Shown here: positions 52,948 to 62,054 of the stretch, in pieces
Numbering within the stretch: position 1 is the stretch's first letter
Layout: the number at the start of each line of letters is the position of its first letter
From: Serratia marcescens subsp. marcescens ATCC 13880
Lineage (GTDB): Bacteria > Pseudomonadota > Gammaproteobacteria > Enterobacterales > Enterobacteriaceae
Direction of reading: 5' to 3'
NCBI RefSeq assembly: GCF_017299535.1
Contig: NZ_CP071238.1
Span: forward strand, 1,860,001 to 1,924,000
DNA length: 64,000 bases
Program-made: the position numbers and the translations under genes
Notes under the pieces: generated by a model
Databases searched by the model: none
Seen by the model: only the letters and a program-made list of their open reading frames with translations
What the model was told of the DNA's origin: nothing

Positions 52948-53464
52948 CGTTGCCAAACAGGCTGTGCCGCCGCATTTGAATGCGGCTGAGTTTGCGCGGC
53001 ATTACGCTGACAAGCCGCAAGCCGATACGGAAGAGTACCTTTCGTTGAGCGGGGAGATGTGCTGGGATGCGGTGGTGCTTTGCGCTCATCGTTCAGGCGC
53101 GCTCAGCAAGGCGAAATACAAGCAGCTGTGGCTGACGGTGTTCGATAAGCAATACAAACATTTCGTCAGCCCTGATGATACCGAGATCCGCACCATGGCG
53201 GATATGCTGCGCGCGCCGCAGGGATGTTTTATCGGTATATTTTCCCTGCGCGACGCGGCGGCGCCCCGTTTACTGCATGCCATGATCGGCACCGGCGCGG
53301 GATTTGCCGCGGGCAATAAAAATCTTTGCATCGGCGTGGGGGGCGCGGTCGGTTGGGAAAATCTCAATCTGGCGCGCGATTTGCGCTGGCAGCCGGAAGG
53401 CGGTTTTTTACGCCAGGGCGACAACGAAGTGCTGCGCATTTTTTATCGCCCTTTCCCCGCTTGA
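52913..53464 (+). CDS. Unknown protein overlapping the acidic small gene
   Basis: The protein has 183 residues from the ATG at 52913, with AGAGGA upstream; an ATG at 52895 is an alternative. It begins MHWLNFKRYKSDVAKQAVPP and shows LSLSGEMCWDAVVLCAHRSGAL, then MLRAPQGCFIGIFSL and a glycine-rich stretch (MIGTGAGFAAGNKNLCIGVGG). Four cysteines, no signal peptide or membrane span of full length. It is encoded right after an acidic partner, but no toxin-type motif is seen. Confidence 0.6.
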   Translation: MHWLNFKRYKSDVAKQAVPPHLNAAEFARHYADKPQADTEEYLSLSGEMCWDAVVLCAHRSGALSKAKYKQLWLTVFDKQYKHFVSPDDTEIRTMADMLRAPQGCFIGIFSLRDAAAPRLLHAMIGTGAGFAAGNKNLCIGVGGAVGWENLNLARDLRWQPEGGFLRQGDNEVLRIFYRPFPA

Positions 53465-53491
53465 ACCACCGGTCCGCAGGCTTTTTAGGAT

Positions 53492-53519
53492 AAAAAACCG
53501 CCGCCCGGCGGTTTTTTTT
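53492..53519. terminator. Bidirectional terminator
   Basis: An ACCGCC/GGCGGT stem flanked by six A and eight T lies between the convergent genes ending at 53464 and 53522. Confidence 0.88.
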
Positions 53520-53521
53520 GC

Positions 53522-53791
53522 TTACTTAAACCCGCCGTTGCGCATGAACTCAAGACCGGCGGTGGTGATCCGCGTTTGGTGCGGATCGATATCATAGTTG
53601 TTCTCGTCGATGTCGCTCATCACGTAGGCTTGTATCAGCCCCTTGGTTTTGAGATAGGCGAAGGGATCGGCGAAGGCGTGCGGGCTGGTGGCGTCCTGCT
53701 TCCACAGTTCGTAGGTTTTTTCATCCAGCGTGCCGGGGTGATTGGCGGCCAGCCGGGTCAGGATCTGATTGTAGAACTCATAGTCGGTCAT
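53522..53791 (-). CDS. Small protein of unknown function
   Basis: The 89-residue protein starts MTDYEFYNQILTRLAANHPG, with GAGGA eight bases upstream. It looks like a compact winged-helix-like unit (RLAANHPGTLDEKTYELWKQ; FAYLKTKGLIQAYVMSDID; RITTAGLEFMRNGG), with the late TTAGLEF resembling the end of winged-helix domains. No family is assigned. Confidence 0.6.
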   Translation of the reverse strand: MTDYEFYNQILTRLAANHPGTLDEKTYELWKQDATSPHAFADPFAYLKTKGLIQAYVMSDIDENNYDIDPHQTRITTAGLEFMRNGGFK

Positions 53792-53887
53792 GATGCAGTC
53801 CTCTTTATCGCGAGCGACAGTCTCGGAAAATAGCGTAACGTCTATCAATCATAGCCGAAGTTTTCCACCGCCTGCGGCGGCGTCGGG

Positions 53888-54025
53888 TTAGCCGCGTTGG
53901 CTTTCAATCCAGTGAAACAGACGTGAAATGCTGCAGGTGATATCGCCAATGTTGAAGAGCGCGCCGAGCCACAGGGCCAGCATCACCAGGATGCCGATGA
54001 TGATGGGAAGGTCCATTTTGCTCAT
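53888..54025 (-). CDS. Tiny single-span membrane protein
   Basis: About 45 residues: MSKMDLPIIIGILVMLALWL then a short polar tail ending in HWIESQRG. One membrane helix. Ribosome-binding sites are weak (GAAGAAC region), and ATGs further upstream are possible, so the start is unsure. Function unknown. Confidence 0.45.
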   Translation of the reverse strand: MSKMDLPIIIGILVMLALWLGALFNIGDITCSISRLFHWIESQRG

Positions 54026-54126
54026 GATTATGTTCTTCATCAATAAAGAGTGTGCGGCAAAGCGTACCACCAATCCTGATTGTCATAAAAATGCGCTGCA
54101 CATTATTTCTTTTGAAATCAAAGTAA

Positions 54127-54151
54127 AAAAGCCACCCAAACGGGTGGCTTT
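54127..54151. terminator. Terminator downstream of proP
   Basis: AAGCCACCC and GGGTGGCTT with a four-base loop, A-run on one side and T-run on the other, so it works on the minus strand after proP and possibly both ways. Confidence 0.85.
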
Positions 54152-54167
54152 TGTCTTTCAGCGGCGA

Positions 54168-55670
54168 TCAGTCCAGCTTGGGGTGCTGGTCTATCAGGAT
54201 CTGCTTTTTCTTTTCCAGCTCGGCGATCTGCGCGTTGATGTCCTCGACTTTCTGTTCGATATTGTCGTAGGTCTCCTGCAGCAGTTCTTTCGCTTCTGTA
54301 CGGTCAGAAGCGGCCGGCGTCGCGCCGCGCAGCGGCTTGTTGGCGGTCTCTTTCATGTACAGACCGGTGATAAGACCGATCACCGCCACAACCATCAGGT
54401 AGTAGGCCGGCATATACAGGTTGCCGGTCGCTTCGACCAGCCAGGCAGCGGCGGTCGGTGTCGCACCGGCGATCAGTACCGAAATGTTGAACGAAATCGC
54501 CAGCGCGCTGTAGCGAATGTGCGTCGGGAACATTGCCGGCAGAATCGAGGCCATCACCCCGGTGAAGGAGTTGAGCAGCACCGCCAGCACCAGCAGACCG
54601 ACGAAGATCAGGCCGATGACGTTGCTGTTGATCAAAATGAAGCACGGGATCGCCAGCGCCAACAGGCCGATGCTGCCGCCGATGATGAACGGCTTACGGC
54701 CGATACGGTCGCTGGTCAGGCCGATCACCGGCTGCACGAACAGCATGCCGATCATGATGGCGATGATGATCAGAACGCCGTGATCCTCCGAGTAGTGCAG
54801 GTTATGCGACAGGTAACTCGGCATGTAGGTCAACAGCATGTAATAGGTCACGTTGGTGGAAATCACGATACCGACGCACACCAGCAAACTTTTCCAGTGT
54901 TTGGCCGCGATCTCTTTGAACGAGGTTTTCGGCGGATTTTCGATGGCGTTGCGGTCCTCTTTCTCCATCTTATCCACGTGCTGCTGGAACGCCGGGGTTT
55001 CTTCCAGCGCATGGCGCAAATAGAGACCGATCAGGCCCAGCGGCGCGGCGATGAAGAACGGAATGCGCCAGCCCCAGTCGAGGAAGTTGGCTTCGCCGAC
55101 GATGCTGGAGATCAGCACCACTACGCCTGCACCCATCACAAAGCCGGCAATGGAGCCGAAATCCAGCCAGCTCCCCATAAAGCCGCGTTTGCGGTCCGGC
55201 GAGTATTCGGCGACGAAGATCGCCGCGCCGGAATATTCACCGCCGACGGAGAAGCCCTGCGCCAGTTTGGCCAGCAGCAGCAGGATCGGAGCCCAGATGC
55301 CTATCGACGCATAGGACGGGATCAGGCCGATACAGAAGGTGCTGACCGCCATGATGATAATGGTGACCGAGAGGACTTTTTGCCGGCCGAACTTGTCGCC
55401 CATGGCGCCGAAGAACAGGCCGCCGAGCGGACGCACCAGGAAGGGCACGGAGAAGGTCGCCAGCGCGGCGATCATTTGTACGCCGGGCGAGGCGCCGGGG
55501 AAGAAGACCTGGCCAAGTGCGTAGGCGACAAAGCCGTATACGCCGAAGTCGAACCACTCCATCGCATTGCCCAGGGCCGCTGCGGTGATCGCCTTCTTGA
55601 GTTTGCTGTCATCGATGATGGTGATGTCGTTAATGTGCATCGGTTTATGTCGTTTTTTTCTTAACTTCAT
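54168..55670 (-). CDS. proP: Osmosensing proline/glycine-betaine symporter ProP
   Basis: The 500-residue MFS protein is close to E. coli ProP (AITAAALGNAMEWFDFGVYG, GFSVGGEYSGAAIFVAEY, SPDRKRGFMGSWLDFGS). The long C-terminal tail (ELLQETYDNIEQKVEDINAQ, ELEKKKQIL) is the coiled coil that tunes the osmotic set-point in E. coli. It takes up compatible solutes with protons. The ATG at 55670 has AAGGGA seven bases upstream. A CRP-like site lies about 130 bases upstream. Confidence 0.95.
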   Translation of the reverse strand: MKLRKKRHKPMHINDITIIDDSKLKKAITAAALGNAMEWFDFGVYGFVAYALGQVFFPGASPGVQMIAALATFSVPFLVRPLGGLFFGAMGDKFGRQKVLSVTIIIMAVSTFCIGLIPSYASIGIWAPILLLLAKLAQGFSVGGEYSGAAIFVAEYSPDRKRGFMGSWLDFGSIAGFVMGAGVVVLISSIVGEANFLDWGWRIPFFIAAPLGLIGLYLRHALEETPAFQQHVDKMEKEDRNAIENPPKTSFKEIAAKHWKSLLVCVGIVISTNVTYYMLLTYMPSYLSHNLHYSEDHGVLIIIAIMIGMLFVQPVIGLTSDRIGRKPFIIGGSIGLLALAIPCFILINSNVIGLIFVGLLVLAVLLNSFTGVMASILPAMFPTHIRYSALAISFNISVLIAGATPTAAAWLVEATGNLYMPAYYLMVVAVIGLITGLYMKETANKPLRGATPAASDRTEAKELLQETYDNIEQKVEDINAQIAELEKKKQILIDQHPKLD

Positions 55671-55795
55671 ATAATCATCCCTTAATGAATTATTCGTTGT
55701 TCGTGAAAGCGTAATCTCCGTTCACTGTTGTTTTCGAGTTATCAAATAGGCTAATCGAATCGCGGTTCAAGACGATTCATTATCCACATTTAAGT

Positions 55796-55811
55796 TGGGA
55801 TGTGGATCACA
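55796..55811. promoter_or_regulatory. CRP-like site upstream of proP
   Basis: TGGGA-TGTGGA-TCACA matches TGTGA-N6-TCACA at nine of ten positions. E. coli proP P1 is controlled by CRP at a comparable place, which supports the call. Confidence 0.6.
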
Positions 55812-56048
55812 AAATACCGTCATTTATGCCAAGGTTATGTCATTTAGGTGACTAATTATTTTGCATCTATAGCTTAACGTTATATCTTGCGGCGATCAAA
55901 TCCAGCAGTTTAACTTAAGTATTTGCACCGATTTGGTGCGAGAATGGTCTAATAAATGTGCTATTTGGCGATTTTTCGTCTAATTGGTGATGTTTCAAGT
56001 ATAGAGAGTGCGGGAGATAAAACCGGAAAAATTGATGTGTTCGCCGCT

Positions 56049-56078
56049 AAAAAAACGCCTGACCCACTGGCCAGGCAG
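56049..56078 (-). terminator. Terminator of the macAB/outer-membrane-factor operon
   Basis: On the minus strand GCCTGGCC pairs with GGTCAGGC around a short loop, followed by GTTTTTTT. It starts a few bases past the stop of the outer-membrane factor. Confidence 0.8.
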
Positions 56079-56084
56079 TTTGGA

Positions 56085-57452
56085 TTAGGGCGCCGACGAA
56101 CCGCCGAACTCCAGATAGATTTTCGCCAGGTTCTGGTACTGCGCGAAGCGATTTTCGTCCACCGCCAGTTCCGCCTGACGGCGTTGCTCCTGCGCGTTTA
56201 ACCAGTCGGTTATGGTGACGGCGCCCTGCCGGTAACGCACTTCGTTCAGCCGTTCCGATTTGCGCGCCAGCGCCAGCGAGGCCTGCAGCTGTGTCTCTTG
56301 CGCCAGCAGTTGCGCGCGCAGCGACAGAGCGTTGTTCACATCGCCCATCGCCTTGTACAGCGCCTGCCTGAACTCCAGCACCAGCTGTTCATAGTCATTG
56401 CGGGCGATCTTGATCTCCACGCCCATTTGTCGCCATTGCAGGAACGGCATCGTCAGGCCGGCGCCGAGGCTGCCCGTCGGGTTGCGCAGGAATTCCAGCA
56501 GCGCGCTGCTGCTGGCGCCCAGTGAACCGGTCAGGCTGAACGCGGGATAGTATTGCAGACGTTTCTCGTCGACGTTGGCCAGGGCGGCGCGCAACCGCAG
56601 TTCTTGAGCGTTGAGATCTGGACGACGGCTCAAGACGCTGGCGGGAATGCCGGTGTTGATCTGCGGCATCGCCGTCGTCGGCAGACGCGCGGGCGCGATA
56701 GTGGCCTGGCCTGATGGCGCGCCCCGCAGCACCGCCTGTTCATTCAGCGCCTGTTGACGATCGTGTTGCAGCGTCAACAGCCGGCTTTCCTGCGTCAACA
56801 GGTTTTGTTCCGCGTTCACCACGTCCAGCGCCGAGATGCTGCCGGCCTGATAACGGGCGTTGGCCAGCCGCAGCGTCGTTTTGGCATACGCGATGCTCGC
56901 CTGGCTGACGCCGATCTGCTGATTGAGAAAACCGATGCGCCAGTAGTTGGTGGCGGCGTCGGCCAGCAGCGTCAGCCGCGCCGTTCGCAGATCTTGCTCG
57001 GAAGCCTGGCTGGCCCACTCGGCGGCGTCGCGCTGGCGAGCCAGTTTGCCCCACAGATCGACTTCATAGCTCGTAGAGAGAGTCGCGCCGCTGGTTTTAT
57101 TCCAGGCGGAGGACTCGGACAACGGGCGATTGATGCCGCTGCTTAACGAGGCGCTGACGTCAGGCGCGGTGCTGATGCCGACGCGTTCCGCCTCGAGCCG
57201 CGCGCGGTAGACGCGCAGCACGGCGACGGCCAGATCGTTGTTGCTCGCCATCACCTGTTGCAGCCAGCGATCGAGCTCAGGATCGTGGAAATCACGCCAG
57301 TCGAACGGCGTCGGCGCGGCGTTTTCGGCGGCGTATTGCCACCCCGCAGGATAGTTGACCTGCGGCGCCCGGTAGTCGCTTTTCAGGGCGTTGCCGCAGC
57401 CGGCGGTGAGCAGGGCGGCGAGGCTTAACGCCAGGGGAGAGAGAATTTTCAT
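56085..57452 (-). CDS. Outer-membrane efflux lipoprotein (NodT/OprM type)
   Basis: The 455-residue precursor has a lipobox LTAGC near residue 19 and two outer-membrane-efflux repeats (SYEVDLWGKLARQRDAAEW in the first; LSRRPDLNAQELRLRAALANV and FLQWRQMGVEIKIARNDYE in the second). It would form a trimeric channel-tunnel. It is the third gene after macA and macB, so it is likely their dedicated exit duct, whereas E. coli MacAB uses TolC. Confidence 0.9.
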   Translation of the reverse strand: MKILSPLALSLAALLTAGCGNALKSDYRAPQVNYPAGWQYAAENAAPTPFDWRDFHDPELDRWLQQVMASNNDLAVAVLRVYRARLEAERVGISTAPDVSASLSSGINRPLSESSAWNKTSGATLSTSYEVDLWGKLARQRDAAEWASQASEQDLRTARLTLLADAATNYWRIGFLNQQIGVSQASIAYAKTTLRLANARYQAGSISALDVVNAEQNLLTQESRLLTLQHDRQQALNEQAVLRGAPSGQATIAPARLPTTAMPQINTGIPASVLSRRPDLNAQELRLRAALANVDEKRLQYYPAFSLTGSLGASSSALLEFLRNPTGSLGAGLTMPFLQWRQMGVEIKIARNDYEQLVLEFRQALYKAMGDVNNALSLRAQLLAQETQLQASLALARKSERLNEVRYRQGAVTITDWLNAQEQRRQAELAVDENRFAQYQNLAKIYLEFGGSSAP

Positions 57453-57455
57453 GGG

Positions 57456-59393
57456 TTACTCGCTGGCCAATGAAACGACCGGATCCATCCTTGCCGCTTT
57501 ACGGGCGGGGAGATAACCGAAGATCATGCCGATTAAGGTTGAACAGAAAAACGCCGTCGCGGCGGCTTGCCAGGAATAGATGGCGGTGAACATGCCGCCC
57601 GCTAGCGAGGTGAATAGCGAACCGGCGGCGAACGACAGCGCGATGCCCAAAATGCCGCCGATCAGACAGACCAGCACCGCCTCGATCATGAACTGTTGCA
57701 TGATATCGCCGCGCCGCGCGCCGACCGCCATGCGCACGCCGATCTCGTGGGTGCGCTCGGTTACCGAGACCAGCATGATGTTCATCACGCCCAGGCTGCC
57801 GATCACCAGCGAGATCGAGGCCACCATCAGGATCAGCAGGCTGAGCGTCATCGAGGTGTGCTCGATCGATTTACGGAACTGATCGCGGTTGAACGTCATG
57901 AAATCCTTGACGCCATGGCGTTGGGTCAGCAACTGCGTGATGGCGCTGACGGCGGCTTCGCTGGCGACGTCGTCCTTCAGGCGCACGGTGATGCCGCTGA
58001 GCGTGGTCTTGCCGACCATACGGTACATCACCGTGCTGTAGGGCATCCAGACGCTGATGCGGTTAGGCGCATAGTTGCGTTCGCTTTTGGCGACGCCGAC
58101 CACCCGCGCCGGCACCGAGCCGAGAAATACGATCTGGCCGAGCGGCTCGACGCCAAAATCGCCGAACAGCGCCTGGCGCGCGTTATCGTCGATGATCACT
58201 TCCTGCAGCGCGTTGCGATCGTCGCGGAAGGTGGCGCCTTGCACCAGCGTGATGCCGTTGACGCGGAAATAGTCGCGCCCGACGCCGATGATCGAGGCGG
58301 TGGCGGATTTGCTGCGAAAACGGATGCTGTCGGACGCGCTGACTTCAGGGCTGACGCTGTCGACGAAGCTTTGCTGCGCCAGCGCGTCGGCGTCGGCCGG
58401 CACCAGGGTGCGGATGCTGTCGATGGCGTCGTCGAAGAAGTCGCGCCCCGGATAGATGCTCACCACGTTGGTGCCGAGCCCCTTGATATTCTCCAGCGTG
58501 CGCTGCTTGGCGCCTTCGCCCAGCGCCACCACCGTCACCACGGCGGCGATGCCGAAGATAATGCCGGTCATGGTCAGCGCGGTGCGCAGGCGATGGGCGT
58601 TCATCGCTTTCAGCGCCATATGTAGCGATTCGCGGGTGCGGTCAATCAGGCTTTGCCAGCCGCTTTGCCGACTGCGGTTCGGCGGCGGCAGCGATGGGCC
58701 GGACGCCGACTTGCGGCCGCTGTCAGCGATGATCACGCCGTCTCGCAGCTCGATGACGCGGTGTGCATGCTGCGCCACGTTCATATCGTGGGTCACGATC
58801 ACCACGGTGTGGCCGCGCTGATTCAATTCGCTCAGGATCGCCAGCACTTCCTGGCCGGATTGGGTGTCCAGTGCGCCGGTCGGTTCGTCCGCCAGGATAA
58901 TTTCGCCGCCGTTGATCAGCGAGCGGGCGATGCTGACGCGCTGCTGCTGGCCGCCGGAAAGCTGGCCGGGCTTGTGGTCTTCGCGTCCCTCAAGGCCCAA
59001 CCGCGCCAGCAGTTGCGCCGCTCGCCGCCGCCGCTGATCGCGCCGGGCGTTGGCGTAGATAGCCGGAATTTCGACGTTGCCCAGCGCGCTGAGATCGGGC
59101 ATCAGGTGGTAACGCTGGAAGATAAAGCCGATATGCTCGCGGCGCAGGCGGGCCAGTTCGTCCGGCGACAGGTGGGCGGCGTTCTGGCCGCTGATGTAGT
59201 AGTCGCCGCGATCCGGCACGTCGAGGCAGCCCATGATGTTCATCAGCGTCGATTTGCCGGAACCGGAGGCGCCGATGATCGCCACCAGCTCGCCGGCGGC
59301 GATGGTCAAATCGATGTCTTTCAACACCGTCAGCGTCTGACCGCCGTTGGTGTAGGTTCGACTGATGCCTTTTAGCTCGATGATCGCGTTCAC
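57456..59393 (-). CDS. macB: MacB ABC-type efflux ATPase/permease
   Basis: The 645-residue protein has an N-terminal ATPase (Walker [10 protein letters not shown], signature [15 protein letters not shown], Walker [14 protein letters not shown]), then a membrane span, a large periplasmic domain and three C-terminal FtsX spans ([22 protein letters not shown]). It is a mechanotransmission ABC transporter that exports macrolides, peptides or lipids with MacA. It overlaps macA by four bases and precedes the outer-membrane factor by three. Confidence 0.94.
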   Translation of the reverse strand: MNAIIELKGISRTYTNGGQTLTVLKDIDLTIAAGELVAIIGASGSGKSTLMNIMGCLDVPDRGDYYISGQNAAHLSPDELARLRREHIGFIFQRYHLMPDLSALGNVEIPAIYANARRDQRRRRAAQLLARLGLEGREDHKPGQLSGGQQQRVSIARSLINGGEIILADEPTGALDTQSGQEVLAILSELNQRGHTVVIVTHDMNVAQHAHRVIELRDGVIIADSGRKSASGPSLPPPNRSRQSGWQSLIDRTRESLHMALKAMNAHRLRTALTMTGIIFGIAAVVTVVALGEGAKQRTLENIKGLGTNVVSIYPGRDFFDDAIDSIRTLVPADADALAQQSFVDSVSPEVSASDSIRFRSKSATASIIGVGRDYFRVNGITLVQGATFRDDRNALQEVIIDDNARQALFGDFGVEPLGQIVFLGSVPARVVGVAKSERNYAPNRISVWMPYSTVMYRMVGKTTLSGITVRLKDDVASEAAVSAITQLLTQRHGVKDFMTFNRDQFRKSIEHTSMTLSLLILMVASISLVIGSLGVMNIMLVSVTERTHEIGVRMAVGARRGDIMQQFMIEAVLVCLIGGILGIALSFAAGSLFTSLAGGMFTAIYSWQAAATAFFCSTLIGMIFGYLPARKAARMDPVVSLASE

Positions 59394-60580
59394 AGGAAAA
59401 TGCCATCCTCAGCCGACTTGGCGGCGGGCTGCGACAGCACCACGGTTTCACCGGCTTTCAGGCCGCTGAGGATCTGAATATCGACGTTGTTGGTGATGCC
59501 TGTGGTCACTTCGCGCGTTTCCAGCCGCTGATCCTGAGTCAGCACCTGCACCTGCTGCACTTTTCCTTCGGTTTTATGCACCGCCTGGATCGGCACCAGC
59601 AGGGTGTTCTTCGCGTCGCCGAGCAGTAAGGAAACCTGCGCGGTCATGGCGATGCGCAGGCGGTTCTCCGGGTTGGGCACGTCCAGCAGCGCGTTGTAAT
59701 AGACCGAGGCGTTCGAGGTGCCGGAACCGGACGCGGAGCTGGTGCCGGCGAGCGAGTCGTCTTTCATCACCGATTCCGGCGCCAGCTCGATGGTGCGCAG
59801 CGTGGCGTCGTACCGTTTATCCGGATCGGAAAAAATAGTGAAGTACGCCTTTTGCCCCGGTGAAATGCGGGTGATGTCGGCTTCGGAGATCTGCGCCTTG
59901 ATGGTCATCATATCCAACCGCGCCAGCTTGACGATGGTCGGCGCGCTTTGGCTGGAGTTGACCGTTTGCCCCTGCTGCGTCACCACGGCGATGACGATGC
60001 CGTCCATCGGCGCGACCACGCGGGTATAGCCCAGATCGATTTTTTTCTTGTCGACTTCAATCTGCGCCTGTACCAGGCGCGCATTGAGCGAAAGCTGTTC
60101 GGCGCGGGTGGTGGCCAGCGTGGCCTCGGCGGTCTCGAAGTCTTCACGCGAGCTGGCTTCGTCGCTCAGCATGCGGCGCTGGCGTTTGAAACGCGATTCC
60201 GCCTGCTTCAACTGCGCCTGTTTGGCCTGCAATTCGGCCTTGATGACGTTCAGCGCCGCCTCGGCGTTGCGCAGATCGTTGCGCTGTTGCAGATCGTCGA
60301 TGTCGGCGATCGGCTGCCCTTTGGTGACGCGATCGCCCAGTTTGACCTTCAGCGATTTGACTTCACCGGAGACCCGCGCACCGACGTTAACGCGCTCGAC
60401 GGCATCCAGTCGCCCGGTGGCCAGCACGGCGTTCTCGATATCGCCCAGGCGGGCCGGCGCGGTAACGTAATCCTGCTGCGGCGGGCGTTGCCAGTAGATG
60501 GCCAGCGCGACAGCGACGGCGATGAAAACGATGGCGGCGATCAACGCCAGACGGCGGGAGGGGAGTTTCAGTGGTGACAT
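59390..60580 (-). CDS. macA: MacA periplasmic adaptor
   Basis: The protein has about 396 residues with an N-terminal membrane anchor (LALIAAIVFIAVAVALAIYW), a lipoyl half (GARVSGEVKSLKVKLGDRVTKGQPIADID), a long helical hairpin, the second lipoyl half (RVVAPMDGIVIAVVTQQGQTV) and beta-barrel domains. It links MacB to the outer-membrane factor. A start five codons further upstream (60595) is possible; neither has a strong ribosome site. Confidence 0.92.
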   Translation of the reverse strand: MSPLKLPSRRLALIAAIVFIAVAVALAIYWQRPPQQDYVTAPARLGDIENAVLATGRLDAVERVNVGARVSGEVKSLKVKLGDRVTKGQPIADIDDLQQRNDLRNAEAALNVIKAELQAKQAQLKQAESRFKRQRRMLSDEASSREDFETAEATLATTRAEQLSLNARLVQAQIEVDKKKIDLGYTRVVAPMDGIVIAVVTQQGQTVNSSQSAPTIVKLARLDMMTIKAQISEADITRISPGQKAYFTIFSDPDKRYDATLRTIELAPESVMKDDSLAGTSSASGSGTSNASVYYNALLDVPNPENRLRIAMTAQVSLLLGDAKNTLLVPIQAVHKTEGKVQQVQVLTQDQRLETREVTTGITNNVDIQILSGLKAGETVVLSQPAAKSAEDGIFL

Positions 60581-60761
60581 ACCCAGGTTTTCCATAACGA
60601 TAAAAGCGGCGGTTCCAGTCTGCCATCATGGCAGCGCCAGCTTGAACTGGCGCTAAACGTGAGGCGCTTTCCCGCTGGAAAGGGGATGGTAAAGGCTTTC
60701 CCGCCAAAGATCACGGCGAGTTATTATCCTTCGGGTGTGCAACCGGCTGCAGGGCACGTTA

Positions 60762-60781
60762 TACTGGCTAAAAAACCAGTG
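60762..60781 (+). promoter_or_regulatory. LexA box upstream of cho
   Basis: TACTG and CCAGTG enclose a ten-base centre (CTG-N10-CAG kept), 31 bases before the cho start. Cho is a known SOS gene in E. coli. Confidence 0.8.
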
Positions 60782-60811
60782 TTCATTCATCAGCAGGACA
60801 ATACCGCCGCC

Positions 60812-61660
60812 ATGATGCCAAACCGCCTCGAGCCGGAACTCGACATTTATCAATACCCGGAGCACCTGCGCGCCTGCCTGGCGCCGTTGCCCAAAGGGCC
60901 GGGTGTGTATATGTTTCACGGTCAAAGCGAGAGCCTGCCGCTTTACATCGGTAAAAGCGTCAATATACGCAGCCGGGTGATGGCGCATTTCCGCGCGCAG
61001 GACGAGGCTAAAATGCTGCGGCAAACCCGACGCATCAGCTTTATCGAGACCGCCGGCGAGTTGGGGGCACTGCTGCTGGAGGCGCAATTGATCAAACAAC
61101 AACAGCCGCTGTTCAACAAGCGCCTGCGGCGCTCGAAGCAGCTGTGCGCGCTGCGCGTGCAGGCAGACACGGTGACGATTGCTCACGCCAAAGAGATCGA
61201 TTTCGCCGTTACGCCCCATCTCTACGGGCTGTTTGCCAATCGCCACGCCGCGCTGGAAAAGCTGCGCGCCATCGCCGACGAGCATCGTTTATGTTACGGC
61301 AAGCTGGGGATCGACAAGCTGCCGGCAGGGCGAGCCTGTTTCCGCTACAGCCTGCGCAAGTGCGCGGGCGCCTGCTGCGGCGTGGAGTCGGCGCAGGAGC
61401 ATGCGCTGCGGCTCGGCGCGGCGCTTGAACAGCTACGCATCGCCTGTTGGCCGTTCGCCGGGCGAGTGGCGTTGGAAGAACAGGGCGAGACGCTGTGTCA
61501 GTACCATGTGATTCACAATTGGTTTTATCTGGGTTCGGTCAACAGCCTGGCGCAGGCGCAGCGGCTCCAGAGTGCGGCCAGCCATTTTGATAGCGATGGC
61601 TACAAGATTTTGTGCAAGCCACTCATGGCCGGCGATTATCGGATTATTGAGCTGCCGTAA
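60812..61660 (+). CDS. cho: UvrC-like endonuclease Cho
   Basis: The 282-residue protein has an N-terminal GIY-YIG domain (KGPGVYMFHGQSESLPLYIGKSVNIRSRV) and the UvrC cysteine region (CFRYSLRKCAGACCGVES), but no C-terminal RNase-H-like or HhH parts. It makes 3' incisions at bulky lesions in nucleotide excision repair. The ATG at 60812 is adjacent to another at 60815; the ribosome site is weak. The LexA box upstream fits SOS control. Confidence 0.93.
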   Translation: MMPNRLEPELDIYQYPEHLRACLAPLPKGPGVYMFHGQSESLPLYIGKSVNIRSRVMAHFRAQDEAKMLRQTRRISFIETAGELGALLLEAQLIKQQQPLFNKRLRRSKQLCALRVQADTVTIAHAKEIDFAVTPHLYGLFANRHAALEKLRAIADEHRLCYGKLGIDKLPAGRACFRYSLRKCAGACCGVESAQEHALRLGAALEQLRIACWPFAGRVALEEQGETLCQYHVIHNWFYLGSVNSLAQAQRLQSAASHFDSDGYKILCKPLMAGDYRIIELP

Positions 61661-61723
61661 TGCCATAACGCTATCGATAACCTAAGACTTATCCGTAAAT
61701 TCAGGGCATTATGCTAAAAAAGC

Positions 61724-61751
61724 TTGAGTCCATAATGTTGTTATGGATAAT
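61724..61751 (+). promoter_or_regulatory. Promoter of the tRNA-like gene
   Basis: TTGAGT (61724-61729) and GATAAT (61746-61751) are 16 bases apart, with a C-rich start region (GACACCCC) typical of stable-RNA promoters. The mature tRNA-like 5' end lies about 21 bases after the -10. Confidence 0.65.
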
Positions 61752-61772
61752 GACACCCCGAAGCGAAGGAAT

Positions 61773-61869
61773 GCGCTATTAACTCAGTTGGCAGAGTGAT
61801 TGGTTTTATAATGGCTTGTTTTGGCTTGAAAATTGATAGACGCGGGTTCGAGTCCTGCATAGCGCGCCA
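61773..61869 (+). tRNA. tRNA-like gene with an expanded anticodon arm
   Basis: 97 bases with a perfect seven-base-pair acceptor (GCGCTAT/ATAGCGC), a paired D arm (ACTC/GAGT), a T arm (GCGGG-TTCGAGT-CCTGC) and an encoded CCA after discriminator G. In place of a normal anticodon arm there is a nine-base-pair helix, three of its pairs G-T (61799-61807 with 61829-61837), capped by a 21-base loop, so no standard anticodon can be named. It is not tRNA-Sec, Ser, Leu or Tyr by arm layout. It may be a tRNA pseudogene with an insertion or a non-translating tRNA-like RNA. The promoter upstream favours expression. Confidence 0.6.
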
Positions 61870-62054
61870 GCTTTCTTTCCTTCATCTCACCGCGCTTATC
61901 GTAAAGCGCACCCGGGTTGATTTGCACTATCGGCTCCTCGTTGGGATTTTCGGGTGTGCTTTACCGTAACCGCTGGCTTTCCTTCCTCTTTCTCTTTCGA
62001 TCCTTTGCTAAACTGTAATCAGGCAGGCTTGCTGCCCGGCAACAGGAGGTCGAT

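Larger units (their letters stand above)
55671..56084. promoter_or_regulatory. proP upstream region
   Basis: About 410 AT-rich bases without a gene, holding the proP promoter region with a CRP-like site (55796-55811) and, at the far end, the terminator of the macAB operon (56049-56078). Confidence 0.6.

Noticed and set aside
53928..55664. A 578-codon plus-strand frame antisense to proP
   Set aside because: ProP is certain on the other strand; the antisense product is a low-complexity His/Asp/Arg-rich chain with no homologous look.
57696..59375. Plus-strand frames of 309 and 240 codons across macB
   Set aside because: They are shadows of the ABC transporter gene and lack ribosome sites and recognisable motifs.
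61773..61869. Selenocysteine or class II tRNA
   Set aside because: The acceptor has seven, not eight, pairs, and there is no separate anticodon arm plus long variable arm; the extra bases sit in the anticodon arm.
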